A DNA stretch of 64,000 bases from Gammaproteobacteria bacterium (GCA_020849475.1 JADLGE010000079.1:62001-126000), one strand, 5' to 3'. Positions 16,417-25,597 are shown, numbered from the stretch's first letter. The notes: a model not told the origin generated them from the letters alone. Translations and numbers: made by a program.

Positions 16417-18233
16417 CGCGCGCCGTCGACAGGGTTGCCAATCTCTGTCGCTGCCGCGCGCGCCGCCAGGTCTTTCAAGGCCGGGCTGGTCAGGCTCTCG
16501 AGAAAGGCGACGAGGTCGGCGCGCTCTTCAGCGCCGAGATGCAGCGGTTTGATCAGCGGGTCGAGCAATTCATTCTGCACGCCGCCGCCGTCATAGAACG
16601 CCACCACGTCGGCCAGCGTCGACAGAGATCCGTTGTGCATATAGGGCCGCGTCAGCGCGACATTGCGCAGGCCCGGCGTGCGGAATTTCCAGCGGTCGTC
16701 GGGGTTCTGGCTGACTTCGTAACGGCCAAGGTCGTTCGGCGGCCGCTCGCTGGAGGGCGCGACCGCCGCGAGGTCATAGGCGATGGCGGTGCCGGGCGCG
16801 ACTTCGGAACGGCGACGCCCGCCGCTCGGCGCCATCGAAGCGAGAAAGCCCAAGCCGGTGTTGTGCAGTTTTTCATCGGTGAACAGCGCGGATTTTTCGC
16901 CGACGCTGTGACAGGCCACGCAGCCGGCCTTGCCACGGAACAGCGCGAAGCCGCGCTGCGCGCTCGCCGACAGCGCATCTTTCTGCCGGCCGTAGTACCA
17001 GCGATCAAAATCACTGCCGCCCGCGATCAGCGTGCGCTGATAGGCGGCGAGGGCGCGACCGACATTCTCCATGCCGGGGCCGGCGCCGAAAGCGGCCTGA
17101 AAGCGCGCCGGGTAATCGGGCCATTGCCTGAGATTGTCGAGCACGTAGCCGATGGAGGGATTGCCCATTTCATTGCTGGCCAGCAAGGGCCCCCACACCT
17201 GTTGTTCCAGGCGATTTTCGCGCCCGTCATGAAACAGGGTGTGCAGATAGCCGACGTTGAGCAGGGTCGGCGCGTTGCGTTTGACGGTGCGTCCTTCGAT
17301 GCCGACGGCGGTGGCGAGCTCGTTGACCGCAAATGCCTGCGCCGGCACATGGCACATCGCGCAGGACAAGGTGCGGTTGAGCGACAGTCGGCGATCGAAG
17401 AACAGGCGCTCACCCAGGGCAATCTGCGCCGGCGTGTCTTGCACCTCGGTAGCGGCCGGCGTGGCCGGCAGGCCGAGACGCGCGTCGTTGGGCGCGACGG
17501 CGCCGCTATCAATGGACGCCGGGTTGCCGGGCTTGCCATCGGCGTCGATGTCGCCTTGCTCGCGCAGCACGGTCTCGACGTCGGCCGCCAGCGTGTCGGC
17601 ATGCAGAAAGGCCGGACTGTAGATATTGCGCACGCGCTTGTGCGAATCGATGAGGAACACGCGCAGGATGTGCGCGAAGGCATGGCCTTCGCTCTGCTGC
17701 ACGCCCTGTTGATAGGCGGCGAGGGTCGGCGCGAGCGTCGCCAGCGACGGGCTGGTGACGAAATCCCAGTCCACGCCCGGTGGTCGAAACGGTTTGGCGT
17801 AACGCTCGAGTTCGGCCGGCGTATCGCGCGTGGGATCGAAACTGAAACTCACCAGGCGCAGCTTGGGCGCGATGCGCGGGTCGGCGTGAAGGCGCTTGGC
17901 AATCTGCCCCATCACGAAGCTCGCCAACGGGCAGCCGTTGACGTCGTCACAATGGGTGTAGATGAAACTCAGGATGGTGACGCGGCCGTCGTACAAACCG
18001 TGCAGGGTGCCGCGCTGTCCGTGGGAATCGAGATAGGGGCCGTCGGCGGCCGGCTGTATCGGTGGCAGGTGATAGCTGCCGGGGGCGGGCGCGGTGTACT
18101 TGAGCGGACTGTAACCGGGCGCCAGCACCACCGGCGGGCCCTTGGGCTGGTCATGGGCGGCGACACTGCCCGCGAGCAGCGCCGTCAACAACAGCAGGCC
18201 GGATGCGCCAACGCGCATCCGGTCAATGGTCAT
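16413..18233 (-). CDS. Fused Sco1/SenC-like copper chaperone and MauG-like di-heme cytochrome c peroxidase
   Basis: From ATG 18233 the protein has 606 residues with a signal peptide (MRVGASGLLLLTALLAGSVAA). Residues about 60-225 form a Sco/SenC thioredoxin-fold domain with Cys95 and Cys101 in THCDDVNGCP and histidine ligands likely in HAFAHILRVFLID. Residues about 265-580 form a di-heme cytochrome c peroxidase/MauG domain with heme sites CAMCH (291-295) and CVACH (438-442). The protein should be periplasmic. It starts 25 nt after the mtoX stop. In described mtoX loci the Sco and MauG proteins are separate, and here they are one chain with no stop or frameshift between them. The cysteine spacing is CX5C rather than the usual CX3C. 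Likely jobs are copper delivery to MtoX and cofactor maturation; that is inference. Confidence 0.88.
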   Translation of the reverse strand: MTIDRMRVGASGLLLLTALLAGSVAAHDQPKGPPVVLAPGYSPLKYTAPAPGSYHLPPIQPAADGPYLDSHGQRGTLHGLYDGRVTILSFIYTHCDDVNGCPLASFVMGQIAKRLHADPRIAPKLRLVSFSFDPTRDTPAELERYAKPFRPPGVDWDFVTSPSLATLAPTLAAYQQGVQQSEGHAFAHILRVFLIDSHKRVRNIYSPAFLHADTLAADVETVLREQGDIDADGKPGNPASIDSGAVAPNDARLGLPATPAATEVQDTPAQIALGERLFFDRRLSLNRTLSCAMCHVPAQAFAVNELATAVGIEGRTVKRNAPTLLNVGYLHTLFHDGRENRLEQQVWGPLLASNEMGNPSIGYVLDNLRQWPDYPARFQAAFGAGPGMENVGRALAAYQRTLIAGGSDFDRWYYGRQKDALSASAQRGFALFRGKAGCVACHSVGEKSALFTDEKLHNTGLGFLASMAPSGGRRRSEVAPGTAIAYDLAAVAPSSERPPNDLGRYEVSQNPDDRWKFRTPGLRNVALTRPYMHNGSLSTLADVVAFYDGGGVQNELLDPLIKPLHLGAEERADLVAFLESLTSPALKDLAARAAATEIGNPVDGAR

Positions 18234-18258
18234 GCTGAAAGACCTCGACGAAGAGGGG

Positions 18259-19644
18259 TCAGGGCTGGGCTGCGACGTGCACATCCGCGCCCGGCTGCGC
18301 GGCATACAGGGCGCGCGCGCCGAAGCGCATCTGGTGCGGACGGCCGAGCTTGGCGGCGATGAAGTCGATGGCGAATTTCGCCTTCAGCTGTTCGCCGTCC
18401 CAGGTGTAGGCCTTGAAGTACTGCACGTCGCCGGCCTTGCCTTCTTTCTTGTCCCAGTTGCCAAGCAGCGACGAGGTGTAATACACGCGCTTGCCGTCCC
18501 AGCTCTGCGACAGCATGTTGACCTGGTCGCCAATCTTCTGCGTGAAGATTTCCTTGGCCTTGTGCGGATCGGACACATCGAACAAACGCGTCATGCCGTC
18601 GTTCCAGGTGTTGACCCACAGCAGCTTGTCGTCGGCCGAGATCGAGATGTCCACCGGCAGCGGGATCTTGGACGCATCGCCGATGTCGGCGATCGCCTGC
18701 GAAGTCCAATTGCCCTTGGCGTCTGCTTCCAGCAGCCAGATCTTGGACGTCAGCGCGGTGGTGGTGAAGCAATAGTCATGGGTCCCACCCCACGCGCAGC
18801 GGATCTCCAACGGCGCGCCCGGCACGTCCAGCACCTGCTTGGGTTTGCGCGTATGCAGATCCCACACCACGGCGGTGTTGCCGAAGTGCTTCATGGCCTC
18901 GGGGTCGGCCATCATCTTGCCGAGGTCCATCATGTAGTTGTTCCAGCCCGTGAAGGAGGAAGTCAGAAGCGCATTGAGGCGCGGCAGCGCGCGCACGTCA
19001 TAACCGTAGCCATCGGCAAACTTGCCGGTCTTGACCGCACCGTTGAGCGCGCCGTCCTTGGGCATCCAGTAGGTCGCGATGTAGTCGCCGTCGTTGGTGT
19101 ATTCGACCATCGCTGTTTCGCCGCCGTGGTCCTTGTGATTGCTCAAGCCGGTGACGAGCATGCGGCCCGGCAGCGCGTAAGTGGTATGCGGACCCACCAC
19201 GCCGCCGCTCTTCTCGACGAAATCGGTGATGGTCTTCTTGAGCGTCGGCTTGGCCGGGTCACTCTTGATGTCGAAGATGAAAATCTTGTTGGTGTCGAGG
19301 CCGCCGGCCCACAGCATTGAACGGTCGTCGGTCAGATCGGAATGATGGGCTTCGTTGCGCCCGCCGACCGACAGCGCACTGATCACCGTGCCATAGGTCT
19401 TGGAGGCCGGATTGACGTCGACCGTCACCAGCTTGTCCTGTTCATCGCCGAGGCCCTGCACGCCCAGCGTCCAGATGTAGACGAAGTCTTCCTGGCCGAC
19501 GATTTTCGCCATGTAGGGCGACAGGCAGGTCTCGTCCGCCACCGCGTTGCCGGCGGTCACGACACAGGCCATTCCCAGCGCAAAATTGATCGCGCGGGTC
19601 ATGGCGCGGAGCGAACTCTTGAGGGTGGTGATGCGTGAATTCAT
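18259..19644 (-). CDS. mtoX: Methanethiol oxidase, selenium-binding protein 56 (SBP56) family
   Basis: The protein has 461 residues from ATG 19644, with a GGAGG ribosome site seven bases before it. It has a signal peptide ending near GNAVA. The rest is the SBP56 beta-propeller: AHHSDLTDDRSMLWAGGLD, VVGPHTTYALPGRMLV, SNHKDHGGETAMVEYT, TSSFTGWNNYMMDLG and PVDISISADDKLLWVNTWNDG. The family oxidises methanethiol to formaldehyde, hydrogen sulfide and hydrogen peroxide in a copper-dependent way. The periplasmic export and the adjoining Sco/MauG gene support MtoX over a plain selenium-binding protein. The upstream gene on the same strand is an MMPL-type exporter, 132 nt away. The symbol is used on family and context grounds. 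Confidence 0.88.
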   Translation of the reverse strand: MNSRITTLKSSLRAMTRAINFALGMACVVTAGNAVADETCLSPYMAKIVGQEDFVYIWTLGVQGLGDEQDKLVTVDVNPASKTYGTVISALSVGGRNEAHHSDLTDDRSMLWAGGLDTNKIFIFDIKSDPAKPTLKKTITDFVEKSGGVVGPHTTYALPGRMLVTGLSNHKDHGGETAMVEYTNDGDYIATYWMPKDGALNGAVKTGKFADGYGYDVRALPRLNALLTSSFTGWNNYMMDLGKMMADPEAMKHFGNTAVVWDLHTRKPKQVLDVPGAPLEIRCAWGGTHDYCFTTTALTSKIWLLEADAKGNWTSQAIADIGDASKIPLPVDISISADDKLLWVNTWNDGMTRLFDVSDPHKAKEIFTQKIGDQVNMLSQSWDGKRVYYTSSLLGNWDKKEGKAGDVQYFKAYTWDGEQLKAKFAIDFIAAKLGRPHQMRFGARALYAAQPGADVHVAAQP

Positions 19645-19776
19645 GGCTGCCTCCAACGTCGTTGCGGCCGCAGTGCGGCGCGGGTCAGTGACCATAATCC
19701 AGCGATAGTTGATAAGCAAATGCATGCCGCGCACGTTGACGAGCCGCGCCACGGTCCGGTCTGGGTGCCGTGGACC

Positions 19777-22089
19777 TCAGTCAGTGTGGCGCCGCAGCCC
19801 GCTGACCCGTTGCGAGGCGAGCAGGGCGAGCGCCACCATCGCACCGCACAGCAGGCCGAAACGGGCGGCGGGCGCGAAGTCCGCCGTGCCGAGCGTGGCC
19901 AGCCCTGCGCCGACACTGACGATGCCCACGGTGCTGACGGTGCTGCCGTAGGGGTCGCGTATCGGCGGCGGCGCGGTGCCATCCTTGATCGATTGCGGCG
20001 CGGGCGTGTCGATGAGGCGCCGGCCGGCGGTGCGGATCTGCACGAACAGTGCGAACGCGACGCCGCTCGCGGCCACCGTCAGCATATCGAGATGGAAGTG
20101 ATGCCAACCCGCCACGCCCATCACGCCCAGTGCGGCGATGAGGGTCGGCATCAGCAGTCGTGACGCCGCGCGCGGCGTGCGCCCGCTCAGGATCACCAGC
20201 GCCAGGCGGGCGAGCGCCGCCAAGGTGCCGACCACCACCAGCGTCGGTGGCAGCAGGTCGGCCATGTGCGCATACACCACGTAGGCGCCACTCAAGCGAT
20301 AGTCGTCACGCCCGAGTTTGAAACGCGACTCGAGATCCTGCTCGAGGCGCGACAGCTGCGCGGCCCGCGTCAGACCGGGCGGCGGCGCTTGCATGCGCAC
20401 ATGCAGTCGCGCCTGGTCGTGGCGTGGCTGCACGAACGGATCGATGAGCGTGCTGCGCACCGCGCGCGGCAGACGCTTGTACATGAGGTTCATTTCGAAC
20501 GGGCTGAGCGGTGTGTCGTCATTCAACTGCTGGCCGACTTCGAGCAGCGAGGCGAGTGACAGTACGCGCCCGACGCCCGGCTGCGCCGCCAGCCAACGAT
20601 GGACCGCTTCCACCCGTTTGACGCGTTCGCTGGTGAACCACGCGTCGTCGCCGCGCGGGTCTGCGTCGGCATCGCGGTAGGCCGACGCGACGATGGCGGG
20701 CGCCGGCGTCGCCACGGCCGTCGGTGGCAGGTTCAAGACCAAGTCGAAGCTGAGCGCGCCGCCGTACAGGTGTTCGAGCGTATGCAAGGCTTGGCGCGAT
20801 GCGCTGCGTTGCGGCAGGTAGCTGGCGACATCCGCTTCATGGATGAAGCGTGGCATGCCGCCGACCGCCGCGACCGCCAGCGCGGCGGCGAGGCCGACGC
20901 TCAGCCAGCGCGCCGGCACCACCACCGGCAGCGGCGCGAGGGCTTGCGGCCGCCGTTTCGCGACCGCCAGCAGGCACGGCCCGAGGCCAAAAGCGGCCAG
21001 CCACGCGCAGCCGAGACCGCACAACAGCAGGGCGCCGAGCTGATGGGCGGGATACAAGGGGCTCAGGCACAGCGTCGCCGCCATCAGCAGCAGCACGCCG
21101 CTGGCCGGCAGGCTGGCGGTGAGGGCGTGTTCGACGGTGGCGGCCAGCGCCGTGTGCGGGTCGTCGCTGGCGGTCTGCGAGACATGCAGCTTGTAGCTGA
21201 CGCGCAAAGTGAAGCTCAACAGCACCGCGATCACGACCACTATCGGCAGCGCCGCCGCCGGCACTGCGCCCAGTACGCCGGCGCCGGTCTGCCACAGGCC
21301 CGCCGTCGTCAGCAGCGCAAAGCCGCCGCAGGCGAACTCCAGCACCGGCGGACGACGCGTGGCCGCCGCAATCAGCAACAGCATCACCACCAGCACCGCC
21401 AGCGGCAGGCGCATGACATCGGCGCGCACCGCGCCGGCCACTTCATCGGCCAGCACGGCCGCGCCGATGAGGCCGATGTCGGCCTGCGCGGCATAGGGTT
21501 TGAGCACCGCGCGCAGGGCCGCGATGTCGGCGCCGCGGGCGGTCGGCGCCGATGCGCCTGTGGTGTCTGGCGCTGGCCGCAGCGTCACCAGCAGCGCGAA
21601 GTTGCGTCCGTCGGCGCTGATCAGCACATCGCGAAACAGCGGGCTTGTGATGAGTTCCTGGCGTGCGCGTTCGAGGTCGACATCGGCACTGCGCAGCGTG
21701 CGGCGATTGCTTTCGAGCTGGGCGAGCGGACCGCGCACCTGCTTGACCAGCGGCGCGTCGAGCACCGAGGTCACGGCGGCAACGTCGGGCACGGCGGCAA
21801 GGTCTTTCTGCAGCTTGTCGAGCAGGGCGCGATTGGCGGCATTGCGCAGCCCCCCTGGCGCCGCCACCGTCACCATCACCTGCTCCGGCAGATGGAAGAC
21901 CTCGGCGGTTTCGCGCCACGCCTTGAGGGCGGGGTGGTCGATTCCCAACAGCGTGCGCGACGAGACATCGATGTCCAACTGCGGCAGCCGCGCCACCAGC
22001 ACCGCGCCGGCCAACAGCAGCAAGGCCAGCAGGGCGCGTGGCCACCGCAGCACCGCACGGGCGAGCGAGGCGGTCAGCTGCTGGCTCAT
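19777..22089 (-). CDS. MMPL/RND-family membrane exporter
   Basis: The protein has 770 residues. It has an N-terminal hydrophobic helix (ARAVLRWPRALLALLLLAGAVLV), a periplasmic loop of about 200 residues, a cluster of membrane helices, a second large loop and a last cluster of helices. This is the layout of single-chain MMPL or RND-superfamily transporters, as in hopanoid or lipid exporters. The substrate is not known. It has no adaptor or outer-membrane gene beside it, so it differs from the tripartite system at 26173-31757. It stands first in the same-strand series leading to mtoX. Its start lies 180 nt from the divergent HisN-like gene. Confidence 0.78.
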   Translation of the reverse strand: MSQQLTASLARAVLRWPRALLALLLLAGAVLVARLPQLDIDVSSRTLLGIDHPALKAWRETAEVFHLPEQVMVTVAAPGGLRNAANRALLDKLQKDLAAVPDVAAVTSVLDAPLVKQVRGPLAQLESNRRTLRSADVDLERARQELITSPLFRDVLISADGRNFALLVTLRPAPDTTGASAPTARGADIAALRAVLKPYAAQADIGLIGAAVLADEVAGAVRADVMRLPLAVLVVMLLLIAAATRRPPVLEFACGGFALLTTAGLWQTGAGVLGAVPAAALPIVVVIAVLLSFTLRVSYKLHVSQTASDDPHTALAATVEHALTASLPASGVLLLMAATLCLSPLYPAHQLGALLLCGLGCAWLAAFGLGPCLLAVAKRRPQALAPLPVVVPARWLSVGLAAALAVAAVGGMPRFIHEADVASYLPQRSASRQALHTLEHLYGGALSFDLVLNLPPTAVATPAPAIVASAYRDADADPRGDDAWFTSERVKRVEAVHRWLAAQPGVGRVLSLASLLEVGQQLNDDTPLSPFEMNLMYKRLPRAVRSTLIDPFVQPRHDQARLHVRMQAPPPGLTRAAQLSRLEQDLESRFKLGRDDYRLSGAYVVYAHMADLLPPTLVVVGTLAALARLALVILSGRTPRAASRLLMPTLIAALGVMGVAGWHHFHLDMLTVAASGVAFALFVQIRTAGRRLIDTPAPQSIKDGTAPPPIRDPYGSTVSTVGIVSVGAGLATLGTADFAPAARFGLLCGAMVALALLASQRVSGLRRHTD

Positions 22090-22269
22090 GGCACGCCGCC
22101 CGACAGGTTGTGCGCCGCGCCCGTCATCGAGCTGGTGTTAATTCCTTCATAGCGCGGCATTGTGCCGCAATGCGCGCGCTGGTGGTGCGCTCGCGGTGCG
22201 CGGTTGGCAAGTGTGGGGTGCGGTGCGATCATGCGCGGCCCTCCATTGCCTCCGCACAGTTGATGACCT

Positions 22270-23070
22270 ATGGCCGGCCTTGATCGCGACACCATCTGGG
22301 AATTTTTTCAGCACCTGGCCGATATCGCCGCGCGCGAGACCCTGCCGCGCTTCCGTGCGCCGCTGGCCATAGACAACAAGGACAGTGCGGGCGGCTTCGA
22401 CCCGGTCACCCAGGCTGACAAGGCCGCCGAGGCAGCCCTGCGCGCCGCCATCACCGCGCGCTTTCCCGCCCACGGCATCCAGGGCGAGGAGGAGGCTGAC
22501 AAGCGCGGCACCAGCGTGTGGTCGTGGATCATCGATCCGATAGACGGCACCCGCAGCTTCGTCAGCGGCATGCCGACCTGGGGCACCCTGGTCGGTCTGC
22601 TCGAAGACGGCGTGCCGCGTTACGGCATGATGAGTCAGCCCTTCGTCGGTGACTGCTTCATCGGCGGCGGTGGCCATGCCGATCTGTTCAGTCACGGCCA
22701 GCGCACCGCCTTGCGCTGTCGCGGCGACCGCGCGCTCGACGCCGCCACCTTGTTCTCGACCACCCCTGACATGTTCGCGCCCGGCGCTGAGCTCGACGCC
22801 TTCAATGCGCTGTCCAAGGCCGTGCGCCTGACGCGCTTCGGCGCCGATTGTTATGGCTACTGCCTGCTGGCGGCCGGTCATGTCGACCTGGTGGTGGAAG
22901 CCAATCTCGGCTTCTACGACGTCGCGCCGCTGATTCCGATCATCGAAGCGGCCGGCGGCGTGGTCACCGACTGGTCGGGCAAACCGATGCGCAGCGGCGG
23001 TCGCGCGCTGGCGGCCGCCAGCGGCGCGCTGCACGCGGCGGCGCTGAAGTATCTGCGCACGGTCGCCTGA
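22270..23070 (+). CDS. Inositol monophosphatase family protein, histidinol-phosphatase (HisN)-like
   Basis: The protein has 266 residues. It carries the Mg-binding motifs of the inositol monophosphatase superfamily: GEEEA with Glu73-75, DPIDGT at 89-94 and, near the end, the second aspartate motif YDVAPLIPIIEAAGG. The substitution patterns and length resemble the HisN group, which removes phosphate from histidinol phosphate. Other substrates (inositol phosphate, 3'-phosphoadenosine) are possible. ATG 22270 starts MAGLDRDTIW. The stop overlaps the start region of the next gene (TGACATGG), so they form a pair. Confidence 0.8.
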   Translation: MAGLDRDTIWEFFQHLADIAARETLPRFRAPLAIDNKDSAGGFDPVTQADKAAEAALRAAITARFPAHGIQGEEEADKRGTSVWSWIIDPIDGTRSFVSGMPTWGTLVGLLEDGVPRYGMMSQPFVGDCFIGGGGHADLFSHGQRTALRCRGDRALDAATLFSTTPDMFAPGAELDAFNALSKAVRLTRFGADCYGYCLLAAGHVDLVVEANLGFYDVAPLIPIIEAAGGVVTDWSGKPMRSGGRALAAASGALHAAALKYLRTVA

Positions 23071-23071
23071 C

Positions 23072-24058
23072 ATGGCCGATATCGCGGTGGTGTGCGCGCG
23101 CTGTCAGCCGCCGACCCGCGCGCATTTCGCCGCGCTGGCCCACGCCGCGACCCTCGCGCCGCGGGTGGTGCTGCTGATGCTGAATGCCGACGACGCCTGC
23201 TCGCCGGCCAATCCCTTCGACAACGACATGCGCCTGACGCTGCTGCGCGCCGCGCTCGATGACGCCGTGACCGTGCTGATGCTGCGCGACCGGCGCTATG
23301 AGCCGCTGCGCTGGGCGGCGGCCGCCGAAGCGACGCTGCGCGCCGTGGCGGGCGAGGGCGCGGTGGTGGTGCTAGGCGATGTCGACAACGCCAGCACCAG
23401 CCTGCCGCTGCCCGACACCTGGCAGCGCGCAGAGAGTGACGTGCAGCTCGCGGCCGCCGAGGCCGCGGCGCGCGGCGCGCTGTTTGGTGACGACCAACCC
23501 GCGTGGGCGCGCCTCACCGCCATGCTGCCGGCGCCGGTGCTGACCGCGCTGCGCACCTGCATGGCGACGCCAGCCTTGCGGCGTATCGCCGAAGAGGCGC
23601 GCTTTCTGGCCGAGTATCGCCGCGCCTGGCAGGCCGCGCCCTATGCGCCGGTGTTCGTGACGGTCGACAGCGTCGCGACCTGGCGTGACCAAGTGCTGCT
23701 GATCGAGCGGGGCCAGCTGCCGGGCCGTGGCCAATGGGCGCTGCCGGGCGGTTTCATCGACGTCGACGAAACCATCGCTGCGTCCTGTCTGCGCGAATTG
23801 CGCGAGGAGACTGGCGTGGTGCTGGGGGAAGATGCCATCGGCGAGCGACGCGTGTTCGACGACCCGCTGCGCTCGCAGCGCGGCCGCACCATCACCCACG
23901 GCTTCCGCTTCGTGCTGGACGCGCTGCCCGCGCCGCCCTTGGCGGTCGGCGCCGACGACGCGGTCGCGGCCTTTTGGCTGCCCGTCCGCGAACTCACGCC
24001 GCAACGCCTGTTCGACGACCACTACTTCATCCTGCAGACCTTCCTCGGACTCGATTGA
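23072..24058 (+). CDS. NadM-Nudix-like two-domain protein with a degenerate nucleotidyltransferase domain
   Basis: The protein has 328 residues. The N-terminal domain (1-185) aligns with NMN adenylyltransferases of the NadM type (NADDACSPANPFDNDMRLTLL, ARFLAEYRRAW), but the phosphate-binding HxGH is TRAH (15-18) and the usual SxTxxR segment appears as AEAAARGALF. The C-terminal domain has a complete Nudix box at 226-249 (GGFIDVDE...RELREETG). In intact homologs the first half makes NAD from NMN and the second hydrolyses ADP-ribose. Here the Nudix half looks active and the first half doubtful. It follows the HisN-like gene without a gap. Confidence 0.75.
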   Translation: MADIAVVCARCQPPTRAHFAALAHAATLAPRVVLLMLNADDACSPANPFDNDMRLTLLRAALDDAVTVLMLRDRRYEPLRWAAAAEATLRAVAGEGAVVVLGDVDNASTSLPLPDTWQRAESDVQLAAAEAAARGALFGDDQPAWARLTAMLPAPVLTALRTCMATPALRRIAEEARFLAEYRRAWQAAPYAPVFVTVDSVATWRDQVLLIERGQLPGRGQWALPGGFIDVDETIAASCLRELREETGVVLGEDAIGERRVFDDPLRSQRGRTITHGFRFVLDALPAPPLAVGADDAVAAFWLPVRELTPQRLFDDHYFILQTFLGLD

Positions 24059-24120
24059 CGGCGCACGGCGGCGCGCCGCGCGGTGGTCAATAAAGCGCCG
24101 CGCAGGCCGCTAAGGCGGTC

Positions 24121-25146
24121 ATGCAAAATGTTCCGACACGGGTGTTGACGCTGTGCACGCTGTTGCTGACGGCCTGGCTGCCGTCGGCGCTGGCCTTGTC
24201 CAGCGAGCAGTCGCTGGTGAGTGCGGCGGCGGAACTGAAAGCGGCGTCGGCGGCGACGCGCGCAGCCTTCGTCGAAGCCGCGGTTGCCGAACTCGCGGCA
24301 GCGCATCGCGCCGCCGGGCGGGTCAAAAGTAAACGCGTGCGCGCCCGTGGCAATAATCCGCGCGACAACAAGCAGGCCCAATGGAACAAGGGCGCGCAGG
24401 CCTACATCGGTCGCCTGCAGAGTGCCGCTGCCGCGGCGCGCGCCGGTGCACCGGTGCGCCTGGTGGTTGATCGCGGCCGCCTGCTGCGGGTGGTGGTCGG
24501 CAGCCAGCCGGCCCGACAATTCATCGTCACCGCGCCACAGGCCAAGGGCCGCCCGGCGCTGGAACGTGCGATTCTGCGGCGCCTGTGCGCGGCCGAGGGC
24601 TGCGCGCATCAAGGGCTGACCGCCGCCCGCGGCGAGCCGCCCCTCAAGACCGTGCGCATCACCGCACCCGGCAGTGCCAGCGCCGCGCCGGCCGGCCAGC
24701 CGGCGGCGCCCCTGACCGTCTATCACCCGCCGCCCAAGCCCGCCGCGCCGCCGGCGCCGCGCCTGGTGAACGCCTTGCCTGCCAGCGATGGCCTGTCCTG
24801 CAGCCAGGATGGCGTGCGTCACCCTGTTCTGTACGACAATGCCTGCAAGGCGCTGCTGAGCGATACGCGTGCGCTGTTGAAGGCGCTGCACGAGGCGGCG
24901 CGTCGTGGCGTCGTCATCGACTGGCGCATGCCGGCGCGGCCGCAGACCCACGGCGACACTTTCGAGCTGGCCGTCAACGGCCAGGGCGGCAAGGTCAGCG
25001 TCGCCATGCCGGCGCTAGGCGCGGCGCCCGAATTGCTGGTCACCATCCTGCCGTGGGCGCAGGCGCGGCTGTATGGCGGCGCCCAGACCCTGGCATTGCA
25101 ACCGCCGTCACACCTGGTCTACAGCGGCGTGGTCGCGCAGCGCTGA
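24121..25146 (+). CDS. Hypothetical secreted protein
   Basis: I do not recognise the family. The protein has 341 residues, a signal peptide (VLTLCTLLLTAWLPSALA) and an alanine-rich helical N-terminal third. A proline- and alanine-rich linker near residues 183-218 (YHPPPKPAAPPAP) separates it from a C-terminal domain of about 120 residues with two cysteines, near LSCSQDG and DNACKALL. It lies 62 nt after the NadM-Nudix-like gene. The mean composition is strongly Ala/Gly/Arg, like other genes here. The next gene, also a small exported protein, is 19 nt downstream, so they may be an operon. Confidence 0.6.
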   Translation: MQNVPTRVLTLCTLLLTAWLPSALALSSEQSLVSAAAELKAASAATRAAFVEAAVAELAAAHRAAGRVKSKRVRARGNNPRDNKQAQWNKGAQAYIGRLQSAAAAARAGAPVRLVVDRGRLLRVVVGSQPARQFIVTAPQAKGRPALERAILRRLCAAEGCAHQGLTAARGEPPLKTVRITAPGSASAAPAGQPAAPLTVYHPPPKPAAPPAPRLVNALPASDGLSCSQDGVRHPVLYDNACKALLSDTRALLKALHEAARRGVVIDWRMPARPQTHGDTFELAVNGQGGKVSVAMPALGAAPELLVTILPWAQARLYGGAQTLALQPPSHLVYSGVVAQR

Positions 25147-25165
25147 GGCGCTCACTACACGAGTC

Positions 25166-25525
25166 ATGAACACGATGTTGAAAAAAATTCTGCTGGCGGC
25201 CGTGCTGCTGTGTGGCGCCGCCAATGTGCTGGCCGGCGCCGAAGGCCGCTACCAGGCCATCCCCATCGACCCGGGTGAAGGCTATGGCGCCGAGAAAGCC
25301 TTGATCCTCGATTCGGTGTCGGGCCACCTGTGGATCTGGATAGAAAGCCCGACGGTCGATGACGATCCTGGCGGCCGCTTTCTGATTTACCAGGGGCAGT
25401 TGGTGCCGGGCCGCAAGATGGGCGACATCATCGAGAAGCAGGAATGGCCGGCCAAACCCGCCAAGGACACGCCGCCCGCGCTCAAGACCGACGCCTTGCC
25501 GGCGCCCAGACAGAAAGCCCGTTGA
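25166..25525 (+). CDS. Hypothetical small exported protein
   Basis: The protein has 119 residues from ATG 25166 (or 116 from ATG 25175). It begins with a signal peptide, MLKKILLAAVLLCGAANVLA. The mature part has a short beta-rich domain (GRYQAIPIDPG, GHLWIWIES, GRFLIYQGQLVPGRKMGD) and a proline- and lysine-rich tail. I do not recognise it. A longer frame upstream has no ribosome site. It follows the secreted protein at 24121 and precedes a pyridoxamine oxidase-like gene by 72 nt. Confidence 0.62.
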   Translation: MNTMLKKILLAAVLLCGAANVLAGAEGRYQAIPIDPGEGYGAEKALILDSVSGHLWIWIESPTVDDDPGGRFLIYQGQLVPGRKMGDIIEKQEWPAKPAKDTPPALKTDALPAPRQKAR

Positions 25526-25597
25526 GCGCCGCGCGCGCTTTGCATTGGCCGGCCCAAGTGCGCTGTAATCGACCCTTGATCGAAGGGGAGATTGACC

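Noticed and set aside
16095-18362. A 755-residue open frame on the plus strand
   Set aside because: It lies antisense to the Sco/MauG and Nudix genes, has no recognisable domain and a composition typical of a reverse-complement shadow in GC-rich DNA.
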